This document shows, one piece after another, positions 15,392 through 21,461 of a DNA stretch of 21,461 bases (the stretch's first letter is position 1; each line of letters starts with the position of its first letter). The position numbers and the translations under genes are program-made. This DNA is from a virus. The notes beneath the pieces were generated by a model. The model was given only the letters and a program-made list of their open reading frames with translations. It was not told where the DNA came from and did not search any database. Location of the stretch: the IMG/VR virus record IMGVR_UViG_3300021599_000491, positions 1-21,461 of that record. One strand, given 5' to 3'.

Positions 15392-16780
15392 TTAACAAGG
15401 TCCTGCGTAAGTTATTGATGTATATGAACTACCTGATGTTGCGGTAAATGAACTAACACATCCACAAATAAACACATTTTCTGATGGTGTTAAGTTGTAT
15501 GTATATGGTGTTCCATCACAGAAAGTATAACTGATGGTTGCTCCTGATACTGATGATGAATTGTCTATTTCATATTCACCACAAGCACAAGGGGTCGCTG
15601 ATGGTGTTGGTGTTGGTGTAGGTGATGGAATTACACAAGGTGAATCGTAGGTTACTGCCAAATTACCTTCAATACTCCAACTTGTTGTAGAACATACACA
15701 AACATAGAATGTCTCACTTGGGTTCAATACTAATTGTTGTTGTATATTACTACAATCTCTATAAGTGAATATTCCCTGTGCTTCCAATGAATTGTTGGTA
15801 ACCTCATAAGTTATACAAGGACAAGATTGTGGTGTTGATGACGGGGTTGGTGTTGGTGTAGGTGTTGGTTGTATTGGTGATGTTGAACCTGTGAATTTAC
15901 CAAACAACTGAACGGTATATTGTGCCGTGTTTGCAGGTATAATATCTTGTAGGTTTGCAGGTCCTGCTCCAACATAAAGTGTATTATAGTTTGTATTGCC
16001 TGATGGAATAATCAAAGGTAATGCTTGATATACATCAGTGCAACCTGTTCTTGGACCACCACCATTGGTTGTAATGTTATCTATCGTTACAGCGGTTAAG
16101 GTTGTGCCTTGGTCATCATAAAAGGTATATTGAACATAATAAGGTTCAGATAAGGTTGTTGTATCCAAGTAGTAGTTTGTAAATCCAAGTGTATAATATT
16201 CTGTATCTTGAATATTTCTAATTCTTGGTGAATTGGTTAAGAATAATCCTGATGTTGTTGGGTCTGTGTTTGTTGGTGCTCCTGACAATACAAATGGACC
16301 CATATCAAAGTCCTGTTGTGTTGCCCTACCATTTACACCCATTGTTGATTTAAATGTTTTCTTCAGTGGTGTTGATACACCAGGATTACCTTCTACCAAT
16401 CCATTACCAGTGAATGCACTTACCACACCAAGTTCGGTTGATGAATATTCATAACCAAAATATACTTGGTAATTTATTGTCTCATTTTGAGATGGACGGC
16501 TAAACGGAAATGTTTGATGTGTATAAATTTCTGTTGTATTCCAAAGTGATATTGGATTGTTTAGACAATATGTCTTTAATACCCTTGATACATCAGCAAC
16601 CCCCAATCCAAATGGGTTTGGTGTTGCCTTGGCACTGAACTCCAATGTTCCATTTACATAGACATCATAGTTGTATCTGAATTGGTATTTATTTGTCGTA
16701 TCAGCAGATACGGTATAAAACAACCCATTGGTTAATACAGGTTGAAATGATGGTGGTTGGTGTAATATTGATATGCTCAT
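15392..16780 (-). CDS. Minor tail protein with two Pro/Thr-linked Cys modules
   Basis: 462 residues. Residues 1-300 are a beta-rich tail protein region (FRYNYDVYVNGTLEFSAKATPNP, GVADVSRVLKTY) similar in style to minor tail proteins of Bacteroidota phages. Two spacer-module pairs follow: linker 301-317 (PTPTPTPTPSSTP), Cys module 320-382, linker 383-397 and Cys module 398-462. Each module has CPC or CAC at its start, an inner Cys after SYTFC or TYRDC, a FxCxC near the middle and a last Cys, suggesting a small Cys-stabilised or metal-binding beta domain repeated twice. The protein could display these modules on the tail surface. Its ATG shares one base with the stop of the gp10-like gene. Function of the modules is unknown. 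Confidence 0.62.
   Translation of the reverse strand: MSISILHQPPSFQPVLTNGLFYTVSADTTNKYQFRYNYDVYVNGTLEFSAKATPNPFGLGVADVSRVLKTYCLNNPISLWNTTEIYTHQTFPFSRPSQNETINYQVYFGYEYSSTELGVVSAFTGNGLVEGNPGVSTPLKKTFKSTMGVNGRATQQDFDMGPFVLSGAPTNTDPTTSGLFLTNSPRIRNIQDTEYYTLGFTNYYLDTTTLSEPYYVQYTFYDDQGTTLTAVTIDNITTNGGGPRTGCTDVYQALPLIIPSGNTNYNTLYVGAGPANLQDIIPANTAQYTVQLFGKFTGSTSPIQPTPTPTPTPSSTPQSCPCITYEVTNNSLEAQGIFTYRDCSNIQQQLVLNPSETFYVCVCSTTSWSIEGNLAVTYDSPCVIPSPTPTPTPSATPCACGEYEIDNSSSVSGATISYTFCDGTPYTYNLTPSENVFICGCVSSFTATSGSSYTSITYAGPC
15395..15589 (-). repeat. Cys module, copy 2
   Basis: Second of two tandem modules of about 65 residues (residues 398-462): CAC start, a strand pair ending in YTFCDG, then LTPSENVFICGC and a TYAGPC end. 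It aligns with copy 1 through the order of its Cys residues. Confidence 0.65.
15635..15823 (-). repeat. Cys module, copy 1
   Basis: First of two tandem modules (residues 320-382): CPC start, TYRDC, then LNPSETFYVCVC and a TYDSPC end. The pattern of six Cys is the same as in copy 2, and a Pro/Thr linker separates the two. Confidence 0.65.
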
Positions 16781-17346
16781 TATAGTTTAATGTTAATTCC
16801 TGTATCTTGGAAATATACTTTTAGTGATTCATCAAGCAGGTCAGATATGTATTGTCCTGCTGCATCACCTAATTTTTCGGTTATTTGGTCAATAACATTG
16901 TTTATTGCTTTATTCACAAAATCTGTTTTGTAGTAACCATACTTTGCGATTGAACGGGCTCTTAAAAAGTTTAAGGTCTTTCTTGGAATAAATCTACCCT
17001 GTTGGTCCCTTACCCCTGATAAACCTTGTTTAACAATGCTCCATCTATCAATTGCTGACAATGGTGGATATCTACCAGGTCTTCTGCCTTGGTCTACCCA
17101 TATCCAATAGTCAGGCATCTCAACAACCAGTTGTGGTTTTCCTGATTCAAGATTGTCCTTCCAAAATACATCAATGTTATTTATTAAATTACCTGATGCA
17201 ATTGGTGGTGTCTTTGGATAGGTGTAATTACCCGATATTGGTTTCTTCCTTCCATCATAGGTTTTAGATTGTCTTGGAACCTTTAATTGTTTTTGTAAGG
17301 CTTCCTTGATTATCTTTGGTATTTCTAAAAACAACTTATCATCCAT
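16780..17346 (-). CDS. HK97-gp10-like tail/neck completion protein
   Basis: 188 residues from the ATG at 17346; a GTG three codons earlier (17355) is possible. It is probably a neck or tail completion protein of the HK97-gp10-like group, which sits at the head-tail junction or the tail end. Evidence is the basic N-terminus, the paired strands and loop MPDYWIWVDQGRRPGRYPP, and the helical end (FVNKAINNVIDQITEKLGDAAG). The Asp-Gln-Gly-Arg-x-Pro-Gly-x-Tyr-Pro-Pro signature is one I associate with this group. Its start overlaps the tail-terminator-like gene by 8 bases and its stop overlaps the next ATG by one base (TAATG), showing tight coupling. Confidence 0.65.
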   Translation of the reverse strand: MDDKLFLEIPKIIKEALQKQLKVPRQSKTYDGRKKPISGNYTYPKTPPIASGNLINNIDVFWKDNLESGKPQLVVEMPDYWIWVDQGRRPGRYPPLSAIDRWSIVKQGLSGVRDQQGRFIPRKTLNFLRARSIAKYGYYKTDFVNKAINNVIDQITEKLGDAAGQYISDLLDESLKVYFQDTGINIKL

Positions 17347-17812
17347 AGTAATCACATGCGTTAATATCGGTTCTTATGATTACCTCCATATCAATAGATA
17401 TACCACCAACATAATCGTTGAAACGCTCTAAAAAGGGTAATCCTGTCAATGGTAAGTTACAATCCATATAGTTCCACAATGGTGGGTCTTGGTTCATACC
17501 CCTACGGATATAAGACATAAACCTTCTTGCTTGGATATCCATATCACTTACAACATCAATTTCATTAGACATATCATCGTTGATTCTGTCTGCAAAGATT
17601 AACTGCATTGTATAGGTGATTATATTTTCATCATAACTGATATTCTGTGGTGTAACAAACATAAATGGATATGTTGGTGTCATACCTGATTCAGTCATAC
17701 CAAACATTACAATGTTTCCATGTCCAAATGAGTTTAACCCAATCCCTTGTTGTGATACCTGATAATCCTGAAATAACTGAATTATCTTGTGATATGATAC
17801 ATATTCTTCCAT
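17339..17812 (-). CDS. Tail-terminator-like protein
   Basis: 157 residues: an N-terminal helix (SYHKIIQLFQDYQ), then strands containing YPFMFVTPQNISYDENIITYTMQLIF, a helix (DIQARRFMSYI) and a last strand (GISIDMEVIIR). This helix-strand layout is that of tail terminator proteins (lambda gpU-like), which cap the tail tube. Its ATG overlaps the stop of the -1 frame chaperone product by one base (TAATG), and it is followed directly by the gp10-like gene, as in many siphophage head-tail joining clusters. The call rests on layout and position, with no catalytic motif to check. Confidence 0.5.
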   Translation of the reverse strand: MEEYVSYHKIIQLFQDYQVSQQGIGLNSFGHGNIVMFGMTESGMTPTYPFMFVTPQNISYDENIITYTMQLIFADRINDDMSNEIDVVSDMDIQARRFMSYIRRGMNQDPPLWNYMDCNLPLTGLPFLERFNDYVGGISIDMEVIIRTDINACDYYG

Positions 17813-18614
17813 TACTTATATTGTTTTTCTAATTTTCTTAATTCTTCTTTTTGTTTTAAATATCTTTCTTTTAACATGGAACAGATATTCAGACATAAAT
17901 ATAGTGGTTGGTTATCTATCTGCTGAAATTTGGTAATGTCTTCCCCTGCAAGTTGGTGGGTAAGGTTAAAATAGAATCTAACGGCAGTTTCCTTTTTACC
18001 CATTTTGGTAGTATCTTCCACCCCTTCACTATCATCTGGTTTAATTTGTTCTTCATAGTCAAAGAACTCTCTATATCTTTCATATACAGATTGACGGTTA
18101 TGAAAAAAAAAACGCTCACACCAAACCAATAATTCACAGGTAAGGTAAGGAACTCATTTGCTCTTTCTTCAATGGTATCAGCATCATAGGCTTCCAATAC
18201 ATACTTGTTCTTTTTTCTTTCTTTGATTGGACGGTATAATACCGACATAAGTAGATGAATATTTTCTTCAATATCTTCTGATGAGAATACCTCCAAATCT
18301 ACCCATGCTCCCCAAGCAAGTTTCTGCCAGTTATTCTCCAATCCATATTCAACCCCATTATGGGTGAAAACATTATGTAATTCATCACTGATGGACTTAT
18401 CTGTGAATTGTGTGGTAATATACTCCTGAACAAATTTGACTTGTTCTAATGGTAAATTCTTTAATTGTCTAACAGGAATATTGGTGTATAGGGATAACAA
18501 CGCTGTTGGGTCATCCTTATATGAATCCATATTTCTTTTTAGGTTCTGGTATTGACCGATTGTAAGATATGGGTTTACCTCCACTACCTTATCTTCTACT
18601 TCTATTTGTATCAT
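17812..18614 (-). CDS. Tail-assembly chaperone, -1 frameshift product (GT-like)
   Basis: Predicted fusion of 267 residues. Codons 1-171 are read in the frame of the shorter product; ribosomes then slip by -1 on the T10 run (18103-18112) and read 96 further codons from CAT at 18102 to the stop at 17814. Support: the downstream frame has no ATG or GTG start near its beginning (only a TTG at 18129), stays open for 96 codons, and its stop overlaps the next gene's ATG (TAATG). The new part (FYFNLTHQLAGEDITKF, then a charged helix KERYLKQKEELRKLEKQYK) resembles a T-type domain, which in lambda recruits tail tube subunits to the tape measure protein. A mis-sized homopolymer in the read or a natural frameshift mutation is the main alternative. 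Confidence 0.7.
17916..18614 (-). CDS. Tail-assembly chaperone, unshifted product (G-like)
   Basis: 232 residues, mainly helical. It holds ENIHLLMSVLYRPI, YVLEAYDADTIEE and LPVNYWFGVSVFFF, an order I recognise from tail-assembly chaperones of Bacteroidota phages, in which the aromatic FFF helix comes late. Codons after the slippery run continue for 61 residues (ITVNLYMKDIESSL to TLPNFSR), which is longer than the short tail usual in G-type proteins. It starts one base into the stop of terL, and would bind the tape measure protein during tail assembly. The family call is by motif recall. Confidence 0.72.
   Translation of the reverse strand: MIQIEVEDKVVEVNPYLTIGQYQNLKRNMDSYKDDPTALLSLYTNIPVRQLKNLPLEQVKFVQEYITTQFTDKSISDELHNVFTHNGVEYGLENNWQKLAWGAWVDLEVFSSEDIEENIHLLMSVLYRPIKERKKNKYVLEAYDADTIEERANEFLTLPVNYWFGVSVFFFITVNLYMKDIESSLTMKNKLNQMIVKGWKILPKWVKRKLPLDSILTLPTNLQGKTLPNFSR
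18102..18108 (-). promoter_or_regulatory. -1 frameshift slippery site
   Basis: In the unshifted frame the heptamer is T TTT TTC, a classic X XXY YYZ slippery sequence, within a run of ten T (18112-18103). After slipping, both tRNAs would re-pair on TTT TTT and the next codon is CAT at 18102. A downstream stimulatory hairpin or pseudoknot is not obvious by eye. Confidence 0.65.
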
Positions 18615-19774
18615 TATATTATTGTTATTTTAGTTTTAGGTCTGTCTAAAAATTGGACTATACCATATTTCAAGGCATCAATTAAGTGGTCTTTACCTAT
18701 GGTGTTATTTGTTATTGCACCAGTGCGGTCTTTCTTAAATTTAAAGTTAGTAAACTCACTGATTAAATCCACACTCTCATTATGTAAGTATATCTTGAAT
18801 TGTTTCATCTTTTGTATTCCATATAAGATACTGGTTTTGTTTACAGGTCTAACATTTATCCCCAATCTTTTAAGTTCTTCAATGGACTTTGGCTCTGCTG
18901 AATCTGCTACCACATTTACATTTCTGTCTATTCCTAACTCTTTGAGTTTATAGGCTAAATCTTCATTGGTTAGTCCAAGTTGATATATCAGTTGTTTAAC
19001 ATATAAATTCCTACCATCCACATTTATTTCCACTACAGCACACTCATCATTACTAAACCCGAAATCTATTGAATAATACTTGTCCTTGATATGTCTTGGT
19101 AGTTCATCATACAATTCTGGTTGTGTGAATATCTTTTCTCTTGGTTCAACAATAAGACCTTCTGAATATATCTTTGCCATATCAGGGTCAATGTCTATAA
19201 GTTCCTTGATGGCTTGAATTGTTCTTTTGTCCAAGAAACTATTCATTCTCCAAGTGGAGTGTAACATTACCCCATTATCTTTTCCTTCATATTCTAATCC
19301 CCACCAGTCAATCGGTATTTCAGGGTTGTATAAAGCCATAATATACTTGGAACAACGAATATCCATTTGGATAAAGGCGTTTCTATCAATGGTGTTTACC
19401 TCATCAATTAAGATAATGTCAGATTTAAATCCTTTTAACTTACCAGTTGAATCATCAAGTCCAATAAATCTAACTACCGAACCATTTGGAAATGTGTATA
19501 CAAATTCTTGTTTTTGGAATACCCCTTCATCCCATTGTCCAATAGATTCCATTACAAACTTGAAATCAGGTAATATGGTATGTCTTAAAGATACTTGCGT
19601 TGCACGGGCTATGGTTATACTTGTCTTGGGGTTTTTGATTGCTTCCAAGATGATGTATTGTATTGCTGATATTGTTTTAGAAGAACGAGAACTACCCCTT
19701 AAAAAGATATATCTCTTTTGTTCTTCAACAGCATTGTTGATATGTTCCCATACTTCAGTTACTTGAAATTTCAT
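18614..19774 (-). CDS. terL: Terminase large subunit
   Basis: 386 residues, the ATPase-nuclease motor that packages DNA into proheads and cuts it. The N-terminal ATPase shows Walker A GSSRSSKT at residues 27-34 and Walker B with acidic end IILIDE at 120-125. The C-terminal RNase H-like nuclease shows Asp237 in YYSIDFGF, Asp291 in VVADSAEP and an acidic pair at 362/366 in GKDHLIDALKYG. The layout and length fit the PBSX/XtmB (Terminase_3) group, close to complete. Its ATG lies 20 bases inside the end of the HNH gene, so its ribosome binding region is inside that gene. No small terminase lies before it; it may be outside the window. Confidence 0.95.
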   Translation of the reverse strand: MKFQVTEVWEHINNAVEEQKRYIFLRGSSRSSKTISAIQYIILEAIKNPKTSITIARATQVSLRHTILPDFKFVMESIGQWDEGVFQKQEFVYTFPNGSVVRFIGLDDSTGKLKGFKSDIILIDEVNTIDRNAFIQMDIRCSKYIMALYNPEIPIDWWGLEYEGKDNGVMLHSTWRMNSFLDKRTIQAIKELIDIDPDMAKIYSEGLIVEPREKIFTQPELYDELPRHIKDKYYSIDFGFSNDECAVVEINVDGRNLYVKQLIYQLGLTNEDLAYKLKELGIDRNVNVVADSAEPKSIEELKRLGINVRPVNKTSILYGIQKMKQFKIYLHNESVDLISEFTNFKFKKDRTGAITNNTIGKDHLIDALKYGIVQFLDRPKTKITII

Positions 19775-20528
19775 TTCCCCATTCTTCAGATATTTTATCG
19801 GACTTTTTTAAATTGTCTTCCCACCATAAAGGTTTTAAATTAGTATAATGATTTAAACGAAATATATCTTCTTCAGTTTTAGCAAATGAAATTGGTATGT
19901 GATGGTCTAAATGCCAACCATTAACTCCATAGTTATCCCAAGACATTCCTTCTTGAAAATTATTTTCAATATGATTTTTAAATGTTTCCCAATCACATCC
20001 AATATATTCACTTGTTCTACTTCTTTTTGTAAAACCATTTTTTCTACAGGCTTCACGAATACGACAACTAACCCTACTTTTTAATTTGAATAAAAGATTT
20101 GTATTAGTTTTAATTTGCATATATTCTCTACGGTATTTTTTAATAATTTCTTTTACTTCAGGTTTATCTCTATATTTTTTTGCGTTTACTATAAGATTTG
20201 ATGGGTTTTCTTTTTTCCAATTATCTTCGTAAATTTTACGACATAATTTACAATCATTTCTATACCCATCTTTATTTTCTTTTTTCTTTGAAAAGAAAGA
20301 AATGTCTTTTTTAATATGACAAGTATTACAAATTTTATTTTTAACAAATATTTTCGCTATACTAATTTCATTTTGATATATTTTTTTTGACCTTTCTTTT
20401 GAGCGTTCTCTATAACAAACTTTACAAACTGAATTATACCCACTCTTCGCTGTTAAGTTTTGATAAAAATCATTCAAAGATTTATCAACACCACATTTAC
20501 TACAAGATTTATATATAATCGTTTCCAT
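19755..20528 (-). CDS. HNH endonuclease with two CxxC zinc-ribbon units
   Basis: 257 residues from the ATG at 20528 (an in-frame start at 20555 lies upstream of the promoter-like box). Residues 9-38 and 67-96 are two four-Cys units (CSKC...CKVC and CNTC...CKLC), likely zinc ribbons. Residues 205-245 are the HNH core (WHLDHHIPISF, then LNHYTNLKPLWWEDNLKKSDK). The middle is very basic. Enzymes of this make-up are free-standing endonucleases in phages, and an HNH next to terL is known in some phages (HK97 gp74) to assist packaging. Here the A/T-rich codon use, the separate promoter-like box and the 20-base overlap into terL suggest later insertion. Packaging helper and homing endonuclease are both possible. 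Confidence 0.87.
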   Translation of the reverse strand: METIIYKSCSKCGVDKSLNDFYQNLTAKSGYNSVCKVCYRERSKERSKKIYQNEISIAKIFVKNKICNTCHIKKDISFFSKKKENKDGYRNDCKLCRKIYEDNWKKENPSNLIVNAKKYRDKPEVKEIIKKYRREYMQIKTNTNLLFKLKSRVSCRIREACRKNGFTKRSRTSEYIGCDWETFKNHIENNFQEGMSWDNYGVNGWHLDHHIPISFAKTEEDIFRLNHYTNLKPLWWEDNLKKSDKISEEWGNEISSN

Positions 20529-20532
20529 ACAA

Positions 20533-20540
20533 CAAAGATA
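20533..20540 (-). promoter_or_regulatory. TAnnTTTG -7 box before HNH gene
   Basis: The minus strand reads TATCTTTG, a full match to the Bacteroidota -7 consensus, ending 4 bases before the ATG at 20528. As at the second HNH gene, a TTG lies 12 bases upstream of the box, closer than is usual for the -33 element. A transcript from here would be nearly leaderless. Confidence 0.5.
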
Positions 20541-20564
20541 ATACTTTTTTATCAATCTAAAAAA

Positions 20565-21461
20565 TTATGTTTCTTTTTCTTCTAATTTCCATTGGAATCC
20601 ATAACTTGTTTTGTTTCCTTTACGGATACAATCTTCAATATGGTTATGACTATCAAACCCCAATGTGTTTTCTATTTCAGTTATTGTTTTCCAACTACGG
20701 ATAAAGTTATCTTCCAAATCATATTGGTTAATTAAATATTCAGTTTTTGGTTGTAGTTTCCAATCAAACCCCCATAGTGTAAAGTTTCTTTTATATCCCC
20801 TTAAAATATTCTTAATGTTATTCACACAGGGTTTTCCAAAGTAGTTTTCAATTTCTTGTAGTGTATTAAATGTTTGAATAAAATTACCTTCCAAATCATA
20901 TTGGTTAATTACTTGTTGTTCCAATTCTTCACCATTTAATCTTTTTTTACTGAACTCCGCATACTTCTCATTCAATTCAATACCAATGTAATTTCTATCA
21001 TTACAACCCAATCCTGTGGTTCCTATTCCACTGAATACATCCAATACAGTATCACCTTCATCTGTTAGTAAGTTGATGAAATATGTGGGTAAATCTTTAT
21101 GATATGGTGCAGGATGTCTAATGGTATTATCCCTTGCAGCACCTGCTGTTTGAAATCTAAATACATTATCGGGTCTAACTAAATCAGGAACAACTCTTTG
21201 AACCAAGTCAGGGTTTTTACTACCAGTTTCATCAACCTTCATACTTGTCCTTCTAACCCATACCACTTTCTTTCTTTTTCTTTCACCATCCACAATATTA
21301 CTATCATCATTTGTTGGACTATTCAATCTTGATAAGTAACTATCTTTTGGGTCTTGTAATACCCTATCCATATAGAATTTCAATTCCTTCTGGTTCTTAA
21401 CAAAATGGAATATAAACTCTGTATTGTTTCTAAACCTTTTCTTTGAACCATTTGGTATTCC
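20565..21461 (-). CDS. DNA methyltransferase (N6-A/N4-C type), 3' part, with two NUMOD1-like repeats
   Basis: The frame is open to the window edge: the first 26 codons read here (GIPNGSKKRFRNNTEFIFHFVK) are typical of amino-methyltransferases, so the gene is cut and the DPPY catalytic motif should lie upstream. The AdoMet motif comes late (LDVFSGIGTTGLGC, then NYIGIELNEKYAEFSKKRL), the order of the beta class. The catalytic domain ends around codon 183 of the visible part. Two repeats of about 50 residues follow (INQYDLEGNFIQTF...WGFDWKL and INQYDLEDNFIRSW...YGFQWKL), resembling NUMOD1, a DNA-binding unit normally attached to homing endonucleases. It may protect phage DNA from host restriction or act with a partner nuclease. 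It lies 36 bases upstream of an HNH gene. Confidence 0.85.
   Translation of the reverse strand, partial: GIPNGSKKRFRNNTEFIFHFVKNQKELKFYMDRVLQDPKDSYLSRLNSPTNDDSNIVDGERKRKKVVWVRRTSMKVDETGSKNPDLVQRVVPDLVRPDNVFRFQTAGAARDNTIRHPAPYHKDLPTYFINLLTDEGDTVLDVFSGIGTTGLGCNDRNYIGIELNEKYAEFSKKRLNGEELEQQVINQYDLEGNFIQTFNTLQEIENYFGKPCVNNIKNILRGYKRNFTLWGFDWKLQPKTEYLINQYDLEDNFIRSWKTITEIENTLGFDSHNHIEDCIRKGNKTSYGFQWKLEEKET
20583..20735 (-). repeat. NUMOD1-like unit, copy 2
   Basis: The second repeat codes for INQYDLEDNFIRSW, a helix region (TEIENTLGF) and the YGFQWKL end. Its first 24 bases (20711-20734) are identical to the start of copy 1. Confidence 0.7.
20751..20912 (-). repeat. NUMOD1-like unit, copy 1
   Basis: The first repeat codes for INQYDLEGNFIQTF, a helix region (QEIENYFGK) and WGFDWKL. 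The matching 24-base block at 20888-20911 and near-matching bases just before it point to a fairly recent duplication. Confidence 0.7.

Noticed and set aside
18103-18112. A simple one-base sequencing error in the T10 run as the reason for two frames
   Set aside because: It cannot be excluded, but both frames look like real chaperone sequence and the -1 frame stop overlaps the next ATG, so frameshifting is preferred.
17812-18129. Independent 105-codon gene overlapping the chaperone gene
   Set aside because: Its only start is a TTG inside another gene without a leader, and a -1 slip on the T-run explains it better.
18552-18953. Plus-strand open frame across the terL end, hydrophobic like a membrane protein
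   Set aside because: The hydrophobic look comes from reading A/T-rich coding DNA in antisense; no promoter, leader or partner gene is seen.
19227-19766. Plus-strand open frame of 179 codons opposite terL
   Set aside because: It covers the TerL ATPase and nuclease regions in antisense, has no family motif, and all supported genes run the other way.

Overview
The window is a low-GC piece of a tailed double-stranded DNA phage (or prophage) that most likely infects a Bacteroidota host, probably a flavobacterium-like aquatic one. The reasons are these. Every convincing gene lies on the minus strand in one closely packed late (virion) cluster. Gene starts have A-rich leaders rather than clear Shine-Dalgarno sites. 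Two small genes carry the Bacteroidota -7 promoter box TAnnTTTG. Several proteins (XkdF-type protease, scaffold, capsid, minor tail proteins) have the look of Bacteroidota phage families. Family names are from recognition of motifs, not from database searches.

Layout in transcription order (high to low coordinates): (1) 21461-18614: a DNA methyltransferase cut by the window edge and carrying two NUMOD1-like repeats, an HNH endonuclease, and the terminase large subunit. (2) 18614-12280: a tail module with a tail-assembly chaperone pair apparently made by -1 frameshifting on a T10 run (G/GT type), a tail-terminator-like protein, an HK97-gp10-like protein, two minor tail proteins that look like halves of one ancestral protein, and a large tail-tip/baseplate protein. 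(3) 12259-8850: a second HNH endonuclease, then the tape measure protein. (4) 8831-4072: the capsid module, with a very large multi-domain protease fusion, a scaffold-like protein, a major capsid protein that seems short at its C-terminus, and a tube-like structural protein, followed by a hairpin. (5) 4002-38: host-contact proteins: a Pro/Thr-linker glycine-rich protein, a small unknown, a Pro/Thr-linker seven-Asp-box beta-propeller, and a YadA-like repeat protein. A further gene starts at position 21 and leaves the window.

The genes together cover DNA packaging (TerL), head assembly (protease, scaffold, capsid), tail assembly (chaperones, terminator, tape measure, tip) and adsorption (fibres and tip modules). 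I did not find a portal, a small terminase, lysis genes, replication genes, tRNAs or CRISPR arrays. There is no gene-free stretch longer than 300 bases. The best candidates for something new are the long dual-coded frameshift region, the XkdF protease split by a HAD-like domain and other domains, the methyltransferase-NUMOD fusion, the two endonuclease genes with the same near-leaderless promoter layout, and the shared Pro/Thr linker DNA that joins interchangeable adsorption modules.
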